Shown piece after piece: positions 43,002 through 52,523 of a stretch of DNA of 62,695 bases (position 1 is its first letter; the number at the start of each line of letters is the position of its first letter). The position numbers were made by a program, and so were the translations under genes. This DNA is from Magnetococcales bacterium (GTDB lineage: Bacteria > Pseudomonadota > Magnetococcia > Magnetococcales > JADFYX01): positions 14,015 to 76,709 of the forward strand of contig JADGBW010000002.1 of the NCBI GenBank assembly GCA_015231305.1, written 5' to 3'. Under the pieces are notes generated by a model that was given only the letters and a program-made list of their open reading frames with translations, was not told the origin of the DNA and ran no database searches.

Positions 43002-45267
43002 TAGTGGTAACTCCCCTACCTTTAACCCTTCTGCCCACCTTATTCGTAAGCCGTTGGTAGAACGTAAAATATTGTTTGAATATTTGCGGATAGTTCGTCA
43101 TCGTTTTTTAAGCATTATAATAACTATGCTGGCTATTGGTGTTCTTGCATATATTTTGGCTTCTTCTATGGATAAAGTGTATAAAGCCACAGCAACATTA
43201 GAAATAGAACCAAAAACCAAGCAGTTAACAACTATTAAAGATATTTATGAAAACAGCAATTTTTCTCGTGAATATCTAAACACCCAGCTTGCGGTTTTAA
43301 ATTCCCGCTCATTAGCTTATAAGGTTGCCCAGCGTTTAGGGTTTGCTGAAAAACTAATAGATAATAAAAACCAAATATCTAATGATTTTGTAAGTTGGCA
43401 GGGTTTTTTACCAAAGATATTTGTTGATATTTTTAACAACTCCCAAGACCACCAAAACAAGCCTACGACACCCCATTTAAAGCAGGTTATGGTGAAAAAT
43501 AGTATGATAAAAATGGTTAAGGATGGGTTAGAAATTAAACCGGTCCCTTTTAGTCGATTGGTAAAAATTAGTTATGAGACAACCTCTCCCCAACTTGCAG
43601 CTATAGTACCTAACCTTTTAGTAGAGGTTTATATAAACAGTGGCTTTGAATCACGCAAAAATGTCACCTCAAAAACATCTAGCTGGTTTGTTAGTCGCCT
43701 TGAGATATTAAAAAAAAAGTTGCAAACATCTGAAGGGGTTTTACAGGCATTTTTAGAAAAAAGTGACCTGTTGGGTTCTAAAAAGGGCAGCAGTATAGCT
43801 GAAGAACAGTTTGAAGCAATTGCTGCTGATTTACGAGATGCCCGTCGAGATGAGTTGGAAATTAGTATTTTATTTAAACAAGTAGAGTTTACAAAAAATA
43901 GCAACCCTCAAACGTTGTTGGTTATACCGCAAATAATGAATGATAGCGTTGTTAAGGAACACCGTATTTTTTTGGCAAAAAAAAAGCAAATAGTTGCCAA
44001 GTTGCAAACTCGTTATGGTCCCAAACACCCAACAATGATAGTTGCACTCTCAGAGTTAGCAACAGCAACTAAGAGCCTAAACTTACATATTAATACCAAA
44101 GTACAAGCCATAACCAACAGCTATAAAAGTGCAACTAGTAAAGTTAACTCCATTAATAAACAGTATCAAAAAATGAAAGATGAGCTGCGTTTTTTAAGCC
44201 GTGGTAACACTCAATTATCGGCTTTAAAGTCTGAGGTAGCAGCTAACAAAGAACAATATAATCTGTTCTTAACACGGGTAAAACAGAGCGATGCAGTAGG
44301 TGATTTACAAGCTGATAATCGGCAAATGGATAATGCTCGTCTTATTGATCCGGCTGAAACACCACTTTTACATAGTTGGCCCAACACCAAACTTATTGTT
44401 GCAAAAGCCATGGCATTTACCTTTGTTATGGGTGTATTTCTCGCTCTTTTGTTGGATTTTCTCGATAACACTTTAAAGGGTGTTTTTGATGTGGAAGATA
44501 AACTACACATTGGGGTTTTAGGCACTCTGCCGTTAATGAAACAAAATGTAAAAGGCCAAGGAGAGTTAGATTTAGGGTGGCTTTTTTTACGTGGTAGTAA
44601 CCCTCAATTTAATGAAGCTATACGCTCTATTCGTACCTCAATTAGGTTGAGTGATGTTGATAAATCATACCGTACTATTGTTATCACATCTTCGGTTCCT
44701 AAAGAGGGAAAAAGCACTGTTGCAATGAACCTTGCCATGGCTATGGGTACTATGGAGAAGACCTTGATAATTGATTGTGACTTACGCAAGCCATCTATTG
44801 CTAATTTAATTCAGATAGATAAAAACTCTGCTGGTTTGACAAATTTAGTTAGCAGCACCAAAAAAAAAGAGGCGTGTTTTTATTCAGTTGGTGGTGCTGG
44901 TTTAACATTTTTACCTACAGGCCGTCTGCCTCCTAATCCCCAGGAATTTTTATCTTCACAAAAATTTAAAGATCTCCTAAAGGAGCTAACCAATCAGTTT
45001 GATAGGATTATTATCGATAGCCCGCCAAGCTTGGCTATAAGTGATAGTTTTATTATTGGTGCGTTAGCAGATGCTGTTATCTATGTATGTCAGGCCGATA
45101 GTACGCCTATTCCGGCTATCCAGGGCACAATGACACGGTTTTTACAATCGCAAACCCCTGTTATTGGGGTTGTATTAAATAAAAAAAATATAAATCAATC
45201 TTCAAAATATTATTACTCACAATATGGAGCTAAAGCTACGGATGGCACTAAAAGTTCTATACATTGA
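42985..45267 (+). CDS. Polysaccharide co-polymerase / tyrosine autokinase (Wzc-like)
   Basis: 760 residues. Wzz-type N-terminal region with TM1 about 42-60, a long coiled-coil periplasmic segment with GPKHPTM, TM2 about 476-497, then a BY-kinase with Walker A SVPKEGKSTVAMN (about 571), A' LIIDCDLRKPS and Walker B IIIDSPPS. A short Tyr cluster (YYYSQYG) at the C-terminus is the likely autophosphorylation site. It controls chain length and export together with the Wza-like protein. Confidence 0.93.
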   Translation: MEQNLDSGNSPTFNPSAHLIRKPLVERKILFEYLRIVRHRFLSIIITMLAIGVLAYILASSMDKVYKATATLEIEPKTKQLTTIKDIYENSNFSREYLNTQLAVLNSRSLAYKVAQRLGFAEKLIDNKNQISNDFVSWQGFLPKIFVDIFNNSQDHQNKPTTPHLKQVMVKNSMIKMVKDGLEIKPVPFSRLVKISYETTSPQLAAIVPNLLVEVYINSGFESRKNVTSKTSSWFVSRLEILKKKLQTSEGVLQAFLEKSDLLGSKKGSSIAEEQFEAIAADLRDARRDELEISILFKQVEFTKNSNPQTLLVIPQIMNDSVVKEHRIFLAKKKQIVAKLQTRYGPKHPTMIVALSELATATKSLNLHINTKVQAITNSYKSATSKVNSINKQYQKMKDELRFLSRGNTQLSALKSEVAANKEQYNLFLTRVKQSDAVGDLQADNRQMDNARLIDPAETPLLHSWPNTKLIVAKAMAFTFVMGVFLALLLDFLDNTLKGVFDVEDKLHIGVLGTLPLMKQNVKGQGELDLGWLFLRGSNPQFNEAIRSIRTSIRLSDVDKSYRTIVITSSVPKEGKSTVAMNLAMAMGTMEKTLIIDCDLRKPSIANLIQIDKNSAGLTNLVSSTKKKEACFYSVGGAGLTFLPTGRLPPNPQEFLSSQKFKDLLKELTNQFDRIIIDSPPSLAISDSFIIGALADAVIYVCQADSTPIPAIQGTMTRFLQSQTPVIGVVLNKKNINQSSKYYYSQYGAKATDGTKSSIH

Positions 45268-46402
45268 CGATATTCCCACTCCATATCGTGTGGCTGTTCA
45301 TCAATATTTTAGTGTAACAGGTGATGAAATTTATCGTGTGCTTTTTTGTGCTAAAGAAGAGCCGGGTCGCAAGTGGTCAATTGATTTTGGTAATTTAGAT
45401 TATGTAGTTCTATCTGGATTGCAGTTTCGCCCTACAAAGCAGTTAAGCCCCTTCTCATTTAAGTTTAACCCTCATGTGTTAGATGAGCTGCGCAAATTTT
45501 CCCCTGATTGTGTGGTGTTGTCCGGTTATGCTCACCCCACTATGTGGTTGGCAGCTTTGTGGTGTCGTTATAAATCTATCCCCTATGGTTTGATATGCGA
45601 AACCAGCGAAAGTAACGCTAATTTTGTAAAAAAAATTATAAAAAAATTGATAATAGGGGCAATGTTAAAAAGCATGAGTTTTGCCTTGCCTGTTAGTCAT
45701 CAAGCTGGTGTTTTTTTACGTAAGCTTTCTTGCAAACCAAAGTTGCCAATGTATTTGTTTCCTAATACTCCCGATACCAAAAAAATACAGATGGAAATTA
45801 AAAGAGCAGACATGGCTATTGCCAATAGAGAAGACCTTGCAGCCATAGGTATAATAAAAAGTGACAAAATAGTGCTTTTTGTAGGGCGGCTCATTGATGC
45901 TAAACGACCTTTAGACCTGCTAAATGCGTACCTAAAATTACAAAATAAAATTAGGCAAAATTGCCACCTGGTTTTTGTTGGTGATGGTCCTTTAGCTGGG
46001 CAGATAACAGCAAAATTAAAAAAAGGAGATTTGGTACATATACTGGGCTGGGTTAGTGATTATGCAAAGCTTATAAGAATTATGGCAAGTGCAGATATTT
46101 TTGTTTTGCCATCAAGTTATGAGCCATGGGGTACTGTGGTTAACGAGGCAATGATATGCGGTCTGCCAGTGGTGGCAAGTGGTAGTGTAGGAGCAGCAAG
46201 TGAGATGATAGAAAATGGTAAAAATGGTTATATTTACCCTACAGCAGATATTTCATATTTAGCACTTTTATTAGAGGAAATTTTACAAAAAACCGACCTA
46301 GCAAAACTATCTTTAGCTGCACAAAATACAGCCAAGAAATATAACCATGAATTTGCCACAGAAAGTTTGCGCAAAGCAGTTACTAATAAGGCTTATAAAT
46401 GA
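45242..46402 (+). CDS. Glycosyltransferase family 4
   Basis: From ATG 45242 (MALKVLYIDDIPTPYRVAVH) the protein is 386 residues. This avoids most of the six extra codons that overlap the kinase gene. GT-B fold with VLFVGRLIDAKRPLDLL, FVGDGPLAG and the donor site LPSSYEPWGTVVNEAMICGLPVV. Overlaps the next gene by 4 bases (ATGA). One of several transferases building the repeat unit. Confidence 0.88.
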   Translation: MALKVLYIDDIPTPYRVAVHQYFSVTGDEIYRVLFCAKEEPGRKWSIDFGNLDYVVLSGLQFRPTKQLSPFSFKFNPHVLDELRKFSPDCVVLSGYAHPTMWLAALWCRYKSIPYGLICETSESNANFVKKIIKKLIIGAMLKSMSFALPVSHQAGVFLRKLSCKPKLPMYLFPNTPDTKKIQMEIKRADMAIANREDLAAIGIIKSDKIVLFVGRLIDAKRPLDLLNAYLKLQNKIRQNCHLVFVGDGPLAGQITAKLKKGDLVHILGWVSDYAKLIRIMASADIFVLPSSYEPWGTVVNEAMICGLPVVASGSVGAASEMIENGKNGYIYPTADISYLALLLEEILQKTDLAKLSLAAQNTAKKYNHEFATESLRKAVTNKAYK

Positions 46403-47679
46403 GGCGAGAGACATATCTTCTTACCCTACTTTTCATGGTTTTTTTTCTCGCTAACTCATACCACCACCAATTACGTTTTTTTATGTGGTATGGTAAATTT
46501 ATACTGCTTATTGTTGTTGGGCTTTCCATTTATTTATCTAGTAAATATCAGCAGATAAGATTTACCAATTTATCACCAAGTTTTGCACCTGTGATAATCA
46601 TGCTTTATGGGGTTGTGCAACTACTGCAAATTTATAACAGTGACCTTACGACTATCTGTTTTTGTGCTATAGAAAAAAACCAATATTATCTGCTTTTATT
46701 GGGTAGTTTGTTTGTGTTTGCAACAGGCTGGTTGTTGGCAAAAATGTTGAATTTTATTGAATATTGGAACACCTTTAAAAAAGCAATTATCTATGGGGTT
46801 GGCTTTGTAACCTATAGCAATATTGTGTTTTATATTTTGGGTCAAAATTTAGGTAGAGGCATAACATCAGGTAGGTTTACAGGCTGGATAGATAATCCCA
46901 ATACGTTGGGTATAATTCTTTTAGGTGGTTTTCCTGTAGTTTTGCATGAAATATTTTTAGCAAATGAAAATAAGAAAAAATTGTTGTTGGGGTTGCTGTT
47001 TGCCTTAATGGTTTTTTTGCTTATTGTTACCGGCTCACGTTCTGCATTAATGGGCCTAGTTTTCACAATTATTTTTATGCTTTGGCGGTTAAGTTTTCTG
47101 TTGAGAAGTGCAGGTTTTTTGTTGGCAATTTTGTTGCTACTTTTCTTTGATGGCTCTCTTCTTTTAACCATATCTCAATGGTCTATTTTTTCGCCAAATA
47201 TGTTGCCAACTTTTGCAAGAAATAGTGTAGATATTTTGTCAGGGCGCAGCGAGGTTTGGCAGTTAGGTTGGCAGCTAGTAAATTTAGCCCCACTGTTTGG
47301 CCATGGTATGGGTGCAGAAGCTGTATTAATTGAGGCTCTTATACCTACCACCTCCATCCACCAAGGGGTAAATGTGCATAACTCTTATCTATCACTATTA
47401 ATAGCCAGTGGTTGGTTAGGAAGTGCGCCAATTTTGCTTCTGGTTGTGTTAGGTATAATAAGAGCAACAGCCAACATAATATCCAAAAATACACAACACA
47501 ATAACCCAAAAATAGACCTAATAAGCGTGGCCTTCCTAGTCTTCGTAAGCCACGCCTTTTTTGAAACCTGGATATTCTCACCAGGCAGTGTTTACGGTTT
47601 TGTATTTTGGACGTTTAATTTTGCTCTACTAAGCAAGCCTGTTGATGAAGGTTTAAATTATAAATATATTGGAGTTTAA
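46399..47679 (+). CDS. Wzy-type polysaccharide polymerase
   Basis: 426 residues with about 11 TM helices. The GRFTGWIDNPNTLGIILLGG loop and a large loop with SGRSEVWQLGWQLVNLAPLFGHGMG and HNSYLSLLIASGWLG are typical of O-antigen polymerase/ligase proteins. A second polymerase-like protein besides 40747-42189, so one may ligate and the other polymerise, or they serve two polymers. Confidence 0.85.
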   Translation: MRRETYLLTLLFMVFFLANSYHHQLRFFMWYGKFILLIVVGLSIYLSSKYQQIRFTNLSPSFAPVIIMLYGVVQLLQIYNSDLTTICFCAIEKNQYYLLLLGSLFVFATGWLLAKMLNFIEYWNTFKKAIIYGVGFVTYSNIVFYILGQNLGRGITSGRFTGWIDNPNTLGIILLGGFPVVLHEIFLANENKKKLLLGLLFALMVFLLIVTGSRSALMGLVFTIIFMLWRLSFLLRSAGFLLAILLLLFFDGSLLLTISQWSIFSPNMLPTFARNSVDILSGRSEVWQLGWQLVNLAPLFGHGMGAEAVLIEALIPTTSIHQGVNVHNSYLSLLIASGWLGSAPILLLVVLGIIRATANIISKNTQHNNPKIDLISVAFLVFVSHAFFETWIFSPGSVYGFVFWTFNFALLSKPVDEGLNYKYIGV

Positions 47680-47728
47680 TAGTCTATAAGCTACAAAAAA
47701 TATTGGGCAGATTATAGGAGTATAAAAC

Positions 47729-48030
47729 CTGTCTAAAAGTAGAGATTTTCAAAAATCTTTAATTGAATTGTAATCAGATCTTATAGAAGCTACTGAATAC
47801 CTAAATGCTGCGTTGGAAGAAGGGGCCGTGAGCTTTTTCTTTTGTACTTAAGAAATGTGGTAGAGGCACAAGGTGGAATGAGAAAAAATGCTAAAGGATA
47901 TGTGTTAAACAGAGAAAGTTTATACAAAATGCTCTCTAAAAAAGGCAACACAAAAATCAGTAGCTTAGATTCACAATTGCATGCAATAAATATACGCTTG
48001 GCTGTTCAGCCTATTGAAACTACACCTTAA
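47729..48030 (+). pseudogene. Broken HI1420-like addiction-module antitoxin
   Basis: Reading from CTG 47729 (where the intact family starts MSKSRDY) the sequence gives SKSRDFQKSLIEL, a stop at 47771-47773, then SDLIEATEYLNAALEEGA. After a frameshift around 47830 it continues as LRNVVEAQGGMRKNAKGYVLNRESLYKMLSKKGN...IRLAVQPIE. This is the full antidote-protein fold of HigA/HI1420 type with lost start, internal stop and frameshift. A GGAG SD remains at 47717. No partner toxin is visible. The HTH-encoding tail at 47842-48030 alone could still be made. Confidence 0.8.
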
Positions 48031-48353
48031 AATTATATCTTATGTTTGGAAAAAATGTTAAATCGATTATTGTTTCAGCTTTGTTGTAGCAGAAGTTATA
48101 TTACACCTTTCAAATCATTATTATTATGCACTAATTAAAGCTGAGGTGTTATGCTTTCAGCCTCCCCTAAGTTTGCTTGAAAGTTGTTGTTCTGATATTA
48201 TCAGTTAAAATTATATAATAAAACTTTATTTAAAAAGTATAATAAATATAAAATTTGCTCAATTGTGGTTGGTGATCGTGTGCTTATAACACTTGGCCGC
48301 TAATTAAAAGAACAACATATTTTTAAATCACGTAATTTTACCTTAAGACAACA
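48031..48353. other. 323-bp AT-rich region before the amidotransferase gene
   Basis: No open frame of note, no clear terminator. AT-rich blocks (48190-48250) could hold the promoter for the asparagine-synthase-like gene. Toxin-gene remnants are not recognisable. Confidence 0.4.
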
Positions 48354-50195
48354 ATGTGTGGAATTGTAGCAGTTTATAATTATGGTGGTGGGTCTGGGGT
48401 GGATCGTGATGATTTCTGCTCTATGGTTGGGGCTATGGAGCATCGTGGTGAAGATGGGGGTGGTGTTTGGTATCATAAACAAGGCCGGGTTGCTTTGGGG
48501 CATAGGCGTTTGGCTACCATTGATATACACCCTCGTAGTAACCAACCCATGGTTGGGGTGGGTGGTGACCATGTTGTTAGTTTTAATGGTGTAATTTATA
48601 ATTATCTTGCGCTAAGCAAATCTCTAATTTCAAAGGGGTACATTTTTAAGACAAACTCTGACACTGAGGTGTTGCTTGCCCTTTGGCATATGTACGGACA
48701 GGAGATGGTTAACTATCTTCGGGGTATGTATACCTTTGCAATTTGGGATAGTGCACTTAAGGGTATGTTTTTAGCTCGTGACCCCTATGGCATTAAGCCT
48801 CTTTATTATGCTGATGATGGTTATTGTCTTCGTGTTGCCTCGCAAATAAAAATTTTATTGCATAGTAAAGCCATATCAAAGCAGCGTGATGTTGGGGCAG
48901 AAGTGGGGTTTATGCTGTTTGGCTCTGTGCCAGACCCTTTCACCATATTTAGAGACATTAAGGCTTTGCCAGCAGGGTCTACAGTTTGGATAGATAGCTC
49001 TGGGGTTGGTTTACCAAAAAGCTTTTATAATTTACCGGCTCAGTTTGCAAAATTAGCACCCCAAGGCATAACTATTAAGTCCGCCCAAGAGAAAATTCGC
49101 CTTGCTTTACTGGATACCCTATCTAACCATTTAACAACTGATGCAACTGTTGGTTTGTTTTTATCTGGTGGTATTGACTCCGGTGTGTTGTTGGCTCTTT
49201 TATCAGAGCTTGGCAAGGATAATATGCAAACTGTAACTTTGGCTTTTGATGAATTTTTATCAAAGCAAAATGATGAAGTAAAAATAGCCCAATCTGTTGC
49301 TAAACATTATAATATGGACAATAAAACCCATACAGTAACACAAAAAGATTTTAAAGAAGATTGGCCTGAAATTTTAAAACATATGGACCAACCAAGCATT
49401 GATGGGGTTAATAGTTGGTTTGTTAGTAAGGCTGCAAAAAAAATGGGTATTAAGGTTGCTCTATCTGGTATTGGGGGTGATGAGCTTTTTGGGGGCTACC
49501 CAAGTTTTGCTGATATACCAAGGTTGAACCGCTGGTTTTTTATCCCTGCAAAAATACCAGGTTTGGGCCGGGTATTTAGGCAGGTAATGGCGAGGTTTCT
49601 ATTACCTAATACATCTCTGTCACCAAAGCTGGCTGGTATGGTGGAATATGGAGGAACCAAAGAGGGTGCTTATTTACTTAGGCGGGGTGTTTTTATGCCG
49701 TGGGAATTGCCAAATTTGTTAGGCTTAGAAAAAACTTTAGAAGGGCTAGATAGGCTGAATCCCCTTGGCAATATCCAACAAATTGCCCAAGCCATTCCAA
49801 AATCTATAAACAGTTATGCAGCAATTGCTAGTATGGAGTCGTCACTATATCTAAAAAATCAGCTATTGCGAGATACAGATTGGGCAAGCATGGCCCATGG
49901 TTTAGAGGTACGCACCCCTTTAGTAGACACAACTTTAACAAAAACGGTTGCTCCATTATTAAACACTTATGGCTCGCAACTGTTAGGAGGTGGCAAACCG
50001 GGTTTGGTAAACTCTGCTTTAAAGCCTTTGCCAATTAATGTGCTAACGAGAAAAAAAACAGGTTTTGAGGTTCCCCTTAATTTTTGGATGCAAAATTCTG
50101 CCGAGTTTAAGCAGACTCTGAGAGTACCAGCACTTGCTAGCAGTGGCTGTCATTGGTCCCGGCGAATGGCTTATTATTTGTTACAAAGGGTGTGA
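48354..50195 (+). CDS. Asparagine-synthase-like glutamine amidotransferase
   Basis: 613 residues. N-terminal Ntn glutaminase with catalytic Cys2 (MCGIVAVYNYGGG) and FNGVIYNYLAL. The C-terminal ATP-pyrophosphatase domain has LFLSGGIDSGVLLAL and ALSGIGGDELFGGYP. The reaction is amidation of Asp-like carboxylates by glutamine. In EPS/capsule loci AsnB-like proteins usually amidate a uronic acid or another polymer sugar, which I take as the likely role. Overlaps the next gene by one base. Confidence 0.88.
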   Translation: MCGIVAVYNYGGGSGVDRDDFCSMVGAMEHRGEDGGGVWYHKQGRVALGHRRLATIDIHPRSNQPMVGVGGDHVVSFNGVIYNYLALSKSLISKGYIFKTNSDTEVLLALWHMYGQEMVNYLRGMYTFAIWDSALKGMFLARDPYGIKPLYYADDGYCLRVASQIKILLHSKAISKQRDVGAEVGFMLFGSVPDPFTIFRDIKALPAGSTVWIDSSGVGLPKSFYNLPAQFAKLAPQGITIKSAQEKIRLALLDTLSNHLTTDATVGLFLSGGIDSGVLLALLSELGKDNMQTVTLAFDEFLSKQNDEVKIAQSVAKHYNMDNKTHTVTQKDFKEDWPEILKHMDQPSIDGVNSWFVSKAAKKMGIKVALSGIGGDELFGGYPSFADIPRLNRWFFIPAKIPGLGRVFRQVMARFLLPNTSLSPKLAGMVEYGGTKEGAYLLRRGVFMPWELPNLLGLEKTLEGLDRLNPLGNIQQIAQAIPKSINSYAAIASMESSLYLKNQLLRDTDWASMAHGLEVRTPLVDTTLTKTVAPLLNTYGSQLLGGGKPGLVNSALKPLPINVLTRKKTGFEVPLNFWMQNSAEFKQTLRVPALASSGCHWSRRMAYYLLQRV

Positions 50196-51415
50196 TGAAA
50201 ATTTTGTATTATTCACCCAACCCTTTTTTAAATATTACCGACTCTGCTGGTTATAGCACCCATATAGTAGAGATGATTACAGCCTTTGAAAAAATGGGCC
50301 ATACAGTAACGGTAATTATTGCAGGTGGTACTACACCAAGAAAAGTGGAAGCAGTAAAAAACAACAGGTTAAAGCAACTATTAAAAAAAATAGTTCCATC
50401 GCTTATTTGGTCTAGCTTAAAAGATATTCGGCTTATTTTTTTAGATAAAAAGTTGCAAAAAATATTAGAAAAAGAGATTAAAAAAATAGAGCCAGATTTA
50501 ATATATGAGCGAGGCAGTTATCTGCAACTATCAGGAATAAAAGGGGCCATAAAAAGTGGTACAAGGCATATAAGAGAGATAAATTCGCCCTTTTTGGAAG
50601 AGAAAGTTAAATTTGAGGGGAACTCACTTTTATTAGGTTTTGCTCATGCTAAAGAGAAAAAATATGCTGCTTTTCCCTCATTAAATGTAGTTGTTTCAAA
50701 AGGGTTAAGAGAATATCTTGGCGATATTTATCAATTACCAGTTAATAAAATTTGCATAACTTCTAATGCTGTTAACCCAGATAAAATTTCAATTGACAAA
50801 ATAAAATCCCAAGCTCTACGCCAAAAAATGCATCTTAATGGATGCACAATAATTGGTTTTGTTGGCTCTATTTTTAGCCATCATAGTGTAGAGCGTTTGC
50901 TTTATGCATTTTATGATTTATTAGCTTTAAATAATGATAAAAAATTAAGGGTGCTTATTGTTGGAAATGGAGAGAGTTTATGCCAATTAAAGCTGCTGGC
51001 AGTTGAACTTGGTATTAGTGAGGCTGTAATTTTTACTGGCAGCGTTGCCCACAAAGATATCTATAACTACATAGATATTATGGATATATGTGTTCTACCA
51101 GGTTCAAACTGGTATGGCTCCCCAGTTAAAATATTTGAATATGGCTTGTTGGCAAAAGCTATTGTTGCTGTAAATACAAAACCAGTTGTTGATGTTATGG
51201 ATTGTGGTATTCACGGTTTAATTTGCCAACCAACTAAAGAGTCATTTAGTAAGGCCATTAAAAAGTTGATAGACAACCCAATACTAGCTAAGGAAATGGG
51301 AGATAAATTCCAAAAAAAAGTATTAAATGAGTACACATGGCAGCATATGGCTAAAAAGGTAATGAGGGCTTATATCGATAGCCATTCAAACCTTGCAACA
51401 GCTAATGAAATATAA
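50195..51415 (+). CDS. Glycosyltransferase family 4
   Basis: From ATG 50195 (MKILYYSPNPF) the protein is 406 residues. The extra 14 codons of the longer frame lie inside the amidotransferase gene and are not GT sequence. Features: TIIGFVGSIFSHHSVERLL, VLIVGNGESLCQLK and LPGSNWYGSPVKIFEYGLLAKAIV. The coding overlap (TGATG) indicates coupling to the upstream gene. Confidence 0.86.
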   Translation: MKILYYSPNPFLNITDSAGYSTHIVEMITAFEKMGHTVTVIIAGGTTPRKVEAVKNNRLKQLLKKIVPSLIWSSLKDIRLIFLDKKLQKILEKEIKKIEPDLIYERGSYLQLSGIKGAIKSGTRHIREINSPFLEEKVKFEGNSLLLGFAHAKEKKYAAFPSLNVVVSKGLREYLGDIYQLPVNKICITSNAVNPDKISIDKIKSQALRQKMHLNGCTIIGFVGSIFSHHSVERLLYAFYDLLALNNDKKLRVLIVGNGESLCQLKLLAVELGISEAVIFTGSVAHKDIYNYIDIMDICVLPGSNWYGSPVKIFEYGLLAKAIVAVNTKPVVDVMDCGIHGLICQPTKESFSKAIKKLIDNPILAKEMGDKFQKKVLNEYTWQHMAKKVMRAYIDSHSNLATANEI

Positions 51416-51421
51416 AAATTA

Positions 51422-52507
51422 ATGGCTATAATTCTCTATGTAACTGAGAGCATAGCACCATTTGTGATTGGGGGAATGCAAGAGGTAGCCCGTCGGCATA
51501 TATCTTATCTGCATGGTAATGGTCATAATGTGGTGGCAATTCATAGCCGGATTAATATTGATATAGAAGGAGATATACCCACAGGTTTGTACCACATACC
51601 TTGGCCCCAGTTACCCCTTAACTATCCAGGTCGTTATCCTCACACTTTATATCGTTTAAGCCGTCTGGTTGCTGAATTTTTGCCACGGATAAAACCAGAT
51701 ATTATCTACGCTGAAGGTCCGGTTGTGGGGCATATTTTCTCTATTAAAAATCGCCCACCAATTGTATTTCATCCCCATGGTTTAGAGCTTTTTCAAGAGC
51801 GGTTTAAATTTAAGCATATATTTTTAAAAAAGCTAATATTACAACACTGTAAACAAGCCGATATTGTTATAAGCCAAGGTGGAGAGTTAGATAAAATATT
51901 AAGACAAAAAGCAAAGGTTAAACCTAGTTGTATACGCTATTTACCTAACTCATTTGATGGCCCTTTGGCTGCTGCTAAATACCCAGCAAAAGATAGACGT
52001 TTATTGTTTGTAGGCCGAAGAGAAAAAAGAAAAAACCTTAAATTTTTGTTGGATATTTGTAAGCAAAATCCAGAATTAAAACTAGATGTAGTAGGCTGTT
52101 CTGCTTTGCCTAATACTGGCACAAACATAAAATTTCATGGAGAAATAAGAAAGCCCCAACATCTGTTGCAGTTATATCGCCAAGCCCATATTTTAGTGCT
52201 GCCAAGTTTAAGGGAAGGAATGCCCACAGTGGTGTTGGAGTCTATGAGCCAGGGAACCCCAGTTATAGCAAACAGTGTTGGGGCTGTTAGCGATGTGGTA
52301 ATACATGGTAAAACCGGGTGGCTGGTAGCAGCAGGTGATAGGGGGGCAATGTTACAAGGGTTAAATGAGGGTTTAAATTTGCTTGACCAACACTACCAAA
52401 AAATGTCTGCTAACTGTATAGCTGCAATTAAACAGAGGTATTCTAAAAAGGTTGTGCAGGAGATGCTAAATAACATAGTTATAAAACAGATTAAAGCTGG
52501 AGAATAA
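51422..52507 (+). CDS. Glycosyltransferase family 4
   Basis: 361 residues, GT-B. RLLFVGRREKRKNLKFLL, LPSLREGMPTVVLESMSQGTPVIANSVG and a Gly-rich start (VIGGMQEVARRH). Starts 6 bases after the previous gene. Last gene of this plus-strand block; the ABC exporter converges with it 17 bp away. Confidence 0.86.
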   Translation: MAIILYVTESIAPFVIGGMQEVARRHISYLHGNGHNVVAIHSRINIDIEGDIPTGLYHIPWPQLPLNYPGRYPHTLYRLSRLVAEFLPRIKPDIIYAEGPVVGHIFSIKNRPPIVFHPHGLELFQERFKFKHIFLKKLILQHCKQADIVISQGGELDKILRQKAKVKPSCIRYLPNSFDGPLAAAKYPAKDRRLLFVGRREKRKNLKFLLDICKQNPELKLDVVGCSALPNTGTNIKFHGEIRKPQHLLQLYRQAHILVLPSLREGMPTVVLESMSQGTPVIANSVGAVSDVVIHGKTGWLVAAGDRGAMLQGLNEGLNLLDQHYQKMSANCIAAIKQRYSKKVVQEMLNNIVIKQIKAGE

Positions 52508-52523
52508 GGCTGATTATAACGGC

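Noticed and set aside
47842-48030. Intact small DNA-binding protein
   Set aside because: Sequence upstream continues the same antitoxin fold in other frames with a stop, so it is the tail of a pseudogene.
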